Source: an uncultured Pelagibacteraceae bacterium | Lineage (GTDB): Bacteria; Pseudomonadota; Alphaproteobacteria; Pelagibacterales; Pelagibacteraceae | Length of the DNA: 55,678 nt | Assembly (NCBI GenBank): GCA_902518155.1 | Contig: CABYFA010000007.1 | Span: 1-55,678, forward strand | Direction: 5' to 3' | Shown here: positions 52,095 to 55,678 of the stretch, piece by piece | Layout of the letters: each line of letters opens with the position of its first letter | How positions within the stretch are numbered: position 1 is the stretch's first letter | Position numbers and translations under genes: made by a program | The notes under the pieces: model-generated | Databases searched by the model: none | Seen by the model: only the letters and a program-made list of their open reading frames with translations | What the model was told of the DNA's origin: nothing

Positions 52095-52964
52095 ATGAAA
52101 AGATCGACTAAAACTATATCAATTATTTTAATATTTTTTTTAATCATTGCGGCGATAATTATTGGTAGAACAATGATTGGAAATCATTTTAAAAAAAAAT
52201 TCAGTAAAAGGCCCCCTCCAGGAATAATTGTCACCGAAGTAGTAAAAAAAGAATTTGCTGAAACAATAGAGACCTTTGGTACTGCAATCTCAAAAAAATC
52301 TGAAACTTTTAAAATAAAAAAAGATGATCTTTTTGAAGATTTAAAATTGAAAGACTTTGTTAAAAAAGGAGATGTATTAATCAAGTTGAAAAGTGGAAAT
52401 ATTATAGCTCCATTCAGCGGAGTACTTGGTTATACTGGTCTTACGGAAGATATTCTTGTATCTAATAATATATTCATCATAACATTAGATGATAATTCAA
52501 CTATTTACTCAGACATTAAAATTCCAGAGAATTATTCGGCATCGATTAAAAAAGGTCTTCCAGTTGACATAAAATTATCTAGTTTTAAAGATAAAACTTT
52601 TTCAGGTGAAGTTGATTTTGTATCAAGCAGGATTAACGCTGATACAAGAAGTATATTATCCAGAATTAAAGTGCAAAATAATGATCTCGAACTAATCTCG
52701 GGATCTCTTTTAGAAGTAAGCGTTAAATTTAATCTTAGAAACTCATTAAGTGTACCTGATACAAGTGTGATGGTTGAAGGCGACAAATCCTATGTTTACA
52801 AAATAAATGGCGATAATGTTGCAAATAAAACTGAGGTTAAAACAGGTCTAAGAAGTAATAAAAATATCGAGGTAATTTCTGGATTAAGTGAAGGGGAAAT
52901 AATCGTCGCGGAAGGATTAAAAAAAGTAAGACCTAGAGGAAAAATAAAACCTATTACAAAATAA
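52095..52964 (+). CDS. RND efflux periplasmic adaptor subunit (membrane fusion protein)
   Basis: 289 aa; connects an inner-membrane RND pump to an outer-membrane channel. N-terminal anchor (residues about 6-28), then a lipoyl-type domain, a beta-barrel domain (SIKKGLPVDIKLSSFKDKTFSGEVDFVSSRINADTRSI) and a membrane-proximal domain (SYVYKINGDNVANKTEVKTG, NIEVISGLSEGEIIVAEG). The two halves of the lipoyl domain, KKGDVLIKLKSGN and IIAPFSGVLG, are joined directly: the alpha-helical coiled-coil hairpin found in AcrA-type adaptors is missing. Followed by the RND pump with its ATG right after the stop. Confidence 0.9.
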   Translation: MKRSTKTISIILIFFLIIAAIIIGRTMIGNHFKKKFSKRPPPGIIVTEVVKKEFAETIETFGTAISKKSETFKIKKDDLFEDLKLKDFVKKGDVLIKLKSGNIIAPFSGVLGYTGLTEDILVSNNIFIITLDDNSTIYSDIKIPENYSASIKKGLPVDIKLSSFKDKTFSGEVDFVSSRINADTRSILSRIKVQNNDLELISGSLLEVSVKFNLRNSLSVPDTSVMVEGDKSYVYKINGDNVANKTEVKTGLRSNKNIEVISGLSEGEIIVAEGLKKVRPRGKIKPITK

Positions 52965-55678
52965 ATGTTTATTACTGAACTAAGCATAAAAAGACCAGCT
53001 GTTTCTTGGGTAATGTCTTTAATTTTAATTATTTTTGGTATATTTGTCTTTTGGAAATTACCAGTTAGAGAATTACCCAATGGAATACAACCGCCTGTAG
53101 TCCAAGTCCAAGTAGATTACAAATCTGCATCAGCGTCAATAGTGGATCAAGAAGTTACTCAAGTCGTTGAAGATGTTATTGGAGGTGCTGAAGGTATAAA
53201 AAATATAGACTCAAAATCTGAGAATGGAAGAAGCACAATTAATGTAGAGTTTGATACTAGTATTGATTTAGATAATGCTGCTAACGATATAAGAGAGAGA
53301 GTTGCGAGAGTTGTAGATAATTTACCATCTGAGTCTGATCCTCCTCAAATATTAAAAAGGGCAGCTGGTTTTACTACGACTATGTGGTTGTCATTATCAT
53401 CTGCAACTTGGAGTGATCTTGAATTAGGAGACTATGCAGAAAGATATTTAGTGGATCAGTTTTCTAGTATTAAAAATGTTGGAAGAATTCTTGTTGGTGG
53501 TCTAAGAGAATTAAGTATCAGAGTCTGGATAGATCCAATTAAACTTGCTGCAAATGATTTAACTATTAAGGAAGTCGAACTTGCAATGCGTGGAGAAAAT
53601 ATAAGTCTTCCAGCCGGTACTCTTGAGGCAGATAACATTGACCTAACATTAAATTTAGATAAATCATACAATGACATAAATTCGATAAAACAATTACCAA
53701 TCAAAAAAACAAATAATAAAGTCATTTTGTTATCTGATGTTGCTGATATTGAATTTGGACCTGTTTCAGAAAAAACACTTTTTAAAGCCCAAACAAAAGA
53801 TCAGGTTAATTTAAGGACAGTGGGTATTGGTATTTATGCGAGAAGTGGAGCTTCAACAGTCGAACTGTCGAATGAAATCAAAAAAAAGATAGTAGAAGTT
53901 AAAAAATCTTTACCAAGTGAATTAGATTTAAGAGTTTCATTTAATAGAGCAAACTATGTGGAGGCTGCTATTGAAGAGGTATATAAAACCCTTTTGATTG
54001 CTTTTGTATTAGTAGTACTAATAATTTATTTATTTCTCGGGAATCTTAAAGCTGTAGTCGTTCCAGCAATCGCTCTTCCAGTAAGCTTAATAGCATCTTT
54101 TTTAGGTCTTTATATTTTTGGATTGTCGATAAATATATTTGTTCTTTTAAGTTTTATTTTAGCGATTGGAATAATTACTGATGACTCTGTGATTATGACC
54201 GATGCGATATATCGAAGAATTGAAAATGGGGAAACTCCATTGGTTGCTGCCTATAAAGGATCTAAACAAATTTCATTTGCAATCATAGCAACAACATTAA
54301 TTCTAGTAGCTGTATTTTTACCACTGATATTCATCGAGGGAATTTCAGGAACTTTATTTAGAGAAACAGCAATTGCATTATCATTTTCAATAGTTGTTTC
54401 ATCATTTGTCGCTCTTACCTTGTCGCCAATGCTCGCAAGTAAATTTTTAAATAAAAAGACTTCAAAAAGGATTTTTATTCAAAAATTTGAAAAAATATTT
54501 TTAGAATTTTCAAAATTCTATAGAGAGACTTTAGATGTAATTGCTCACAAAACAAAATCAGTGGGTTCTTTTATTATATTTATAATTATTTGCTCTGTAT
54601 TATTGTTTAGTTTCTCTAAAAAAGAATTATTGCCGATGGAAGATCGTGGTGCTTATTTAATTATTGGCGCAACAGATGAAGGAAGCTCTTTTGAATACAC
54701 ACAAGAACAAGCACAAAAAGTCGAAGCTAGATTAATTCCACTTTTACAAGCTGAAGATAGTCCATACTCAAGATTTATTATGAGAGTACCTGGTTTTGGT
54801 AGTTCTGCAAACTCATATAATAGTTTTATCATAATTGCACTTTTAGATGACTGGAAAAATAGAAAAAAAGGACAACAAGTTGTTTTAAGAGAGGCTATTG
54901 GAAAAATTGTTACATTACCTCAAGCTCTTGCATTTCCAATATCTCCACAATCAATCAGGGTATCGAATTATAATAAGCCAGTACAAATGGTTATTTATGG
55001 AAGTACCTATGAGGAACTTGAAGAAATTCAAAAAAGAGTAATTAGAAAATTAAGGTCTAACAAAAGTCTCTCAAGAATTGAGTCTGATTACAATCGAAAT
55101 AAACCTGAAGTGAAATTAGTTATCAATAAAAATAAAGCTAAAGATTTAGGTGTTTCAACAAGAGCAATAGGAGAAACACTTGAAACCCTTTATGGCGGAA
55201 AAAAAATTACAACTTTCAATAAATTAGGTAAAGAATACCCAATTCTAGTTCAGCAATATTTATCCGATAGGAGGAATAAAGAAGGAGTTTCTAAAATATT
55301 TGTTCGTTCTGAAACAAATGGAAAACTAATCTCTTTATCAAATTTAGTTAGTTTTAAAGAGGAAGGTTCGGCGAAACAACTTGCAAGGTATAATAGACAA
55401 CGAGCAGTCACGATATCTGCAAACATTAATGAAGGATACACCTTAACCGAGGCAATAAAATTCTTTGAGAATATCATGGTAGATTTAGCTCCAAAAAATC
55501 AAATTACCTGGAAAGGTAAATCAGAGGAAATTAAAGAGACAAGTAATGAATTATTTATAATTTTTGCTCTCGCATTACTCACAGCTTACTTGGTGATGGC
55601 AGCAACATTTAATTCATTCATACATCCATTTATTATAGTTTTAACTGTTCCTTTAGCAATTTTTGGTGGTTTAGTATT
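52965..55678 (+). CDS. RND-family multidrug efflux pump, 3' end cut by window edge
   Basis: Starts with the ATG at 52965, immediately after the adaptor stop (MFITELSIKRPAVSWVMSL), and stays open to the last base (about 904 residues seen of an expected 1,020-1,050). First transmembrane helix at about residues 13-31, then the large porter domain with GGAEGIKNIDSKSENG and VGGLRELSIRVWIDP. Helix 4 carries the proton-relay acids in AIGIITDDSVIMTDAI, corresponding to the AcrB Asp pair. The second half repeats the pattern. Substrates not predictable; the upstream adaptor and this pump form the pair, while an outer-membrane channel gene is not in the window. Confidence 0.92.
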   Translation, partial: MFITELSIKRPAVSWVMSLILIIFGIFVFWKLPVRELPNGIQPPVVQVQVDYKSASASIVDQEVTQVVEDVIGGAEGIKNIDSKSENGRSTINVEFDTSIDLDNAANDIRERVARVVDNLPSESDPPQILKRAAGFTTTMWLSLSSATWSDLELGDYAERYLVDQFSSIKNVGRILVGGLRELSIRVWIDPIKLAANDLTIKEVELAMRGENISLPAGTLEADNIDLTLNLDKSYNDINSIKQLPIKKTNNKVILLSDVADIEFGPVSEKTLFKAQTKDQVNLRTVGIGIYARSGASTVELSNEIKKKIVEVKKSLPSELDLRVSFNRANYVEAAIEEVYKTLLIAFVLVVLIIYLFLGNLKAVVVPAIALPVSLIASFLGLYIFGLSINIFVLLSFILAIGIITDDSVIMTDAIYRRIENGETPLVAAYKGSKQISFAIIATTLILVAVFLPLIFIEGISGTLFRETAIALSFSIVVSSFVALTLSPMLASKFLNKKTSKRIFIQKFEKIFLEFSKFYRETLDVIAHKTKSVGSFIIFIIICSVLLFSFSKKELLPMEDRGAYLIIGATDEGSSFEYTQEQAQKVEARLIPLLQAEDSPYSRFIMRVPGFGSSANSYNSFIIIALLDDWKNRKKGQQVVLREAIGKIVTLPQALAFPISPQSIRVSNYNKPVQMVIYGSTYEELEEIQKRVIRKLRSNKSLSRIESDYNRNKPEVKLVINKNKAKDLGVSTRAIGETLETLYGGKKITTFNKLGKEYPILVQQYLSDRRNKEGVSKIFVRSETNGKLISLSNLVSFKEEGSAKQLARYNRQRAVTISANINEGYTLTEAIKFFENIMVDLAPKNQITWKGKSEEIKETSNELFIIFALALLTAYLVMAATFNSFIHPFIIVLTVPLAIFGGLV

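Noticed and set aside
52796..53080. 94-aa minus-strand frame across the RND adaptor-pump junction
   Set aside because: Lies entirely opposite two well-supported genes and has no ribosome-binding site or family match.

Overview
The window looks like a piece of a SAR11-clade (Candidatus Pelagibacter-like) alphaproteobacterial chromosome. The DNA is very AT-rich with A/T-biased codons. Genes are packed with 1-30 nt overlaps. Several families are typical of alphaproteobacteria: DUF2093, a DUF3035/BamF-like lipoprotein, the TIGR01459-type HAD protein, and a coxB-coxA-ctaB cluster. No plasmid, transposase, integrase or phage structural gene is visible. The clade assignment is inferred from composition and gene content, not from a search.

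Layout. 1-3133 (minus): end of an aa3-type cytochrome c oxidase cluster (coxB, coxA, ctaB cut by the window edge). 3194-7308: rsmE, a haloacid dehalogenase-like hydrolase, DoxX, pirin and quinone oxidoreductase genes, and a DUF2721 membrane protein. 7340-12964 (plus): a tight run of ubiA, an MsbA-like ABC exporter, waaA, lpxK and a lipid A acyltransferase (Kdo/lipid A assembly). 12967-15011: DUF2093, purD, rsmD. 15003-21423 (minus): a six-gene overlapping run of HAD, ribF, ileS, lspA, a BamF-like lipoprotein and a short pgi. 21549-23524: groES-groEL behind a sigma-32-like promoter.

23525-31260 is the accessory part. Between groEL and typA lie a HIT protein, an HNH nuclease-like protein, a tRNA-Leu-like gene with an abnormal anticodon arm, a 35-aa membrane peptide, two unknown genes, three secreted or periplasmic proteins (one with MORN repeats), a DUF805 protein and a Dam-type DNA methylase. 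These are separated by six related, same-orientation repeats (called R0-R5 here) of about 100-210 bp. The repeats carry 11-bp tandem motifs, GATGAAT/C direct repeats, a core matching the 3' end of groEL (17 bp identical in the best copy) and a terminator hairpin. The result is a cassette-like array anchored on the groEL 3' end. This is the most unusual system in the window.

31302-55678 returns to ordinary chromosome: a 38-aa basic peptide, typA, a YczE-type membrane protein, DUF6134, a renalase-like FAD oxidoreductase, pmbA/tldD, a DCC-family protein, a very basic coiled-coil protein, cfa, a DapA-superfamily aldolase, a GT9 glycosyltransferase, a membrane J-domain protein, oligopeptidase B and an Hsp20 gene behind a sigma-32-like promoter and ROSE-like leader. 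These are followed by a purine permease convergent with a purine phosphoribosyltransferase, DUF1330, an AlkA-type glycosylase, an EamA transporter, msrA, sulfurtransferase, and an RND efflux pair whose pump runs off the right edge. Themes are respiration, envelope lipid synthesis, heat-shock control (GroESL and Hsp20), purine salvage, and damage repair or detoxification.
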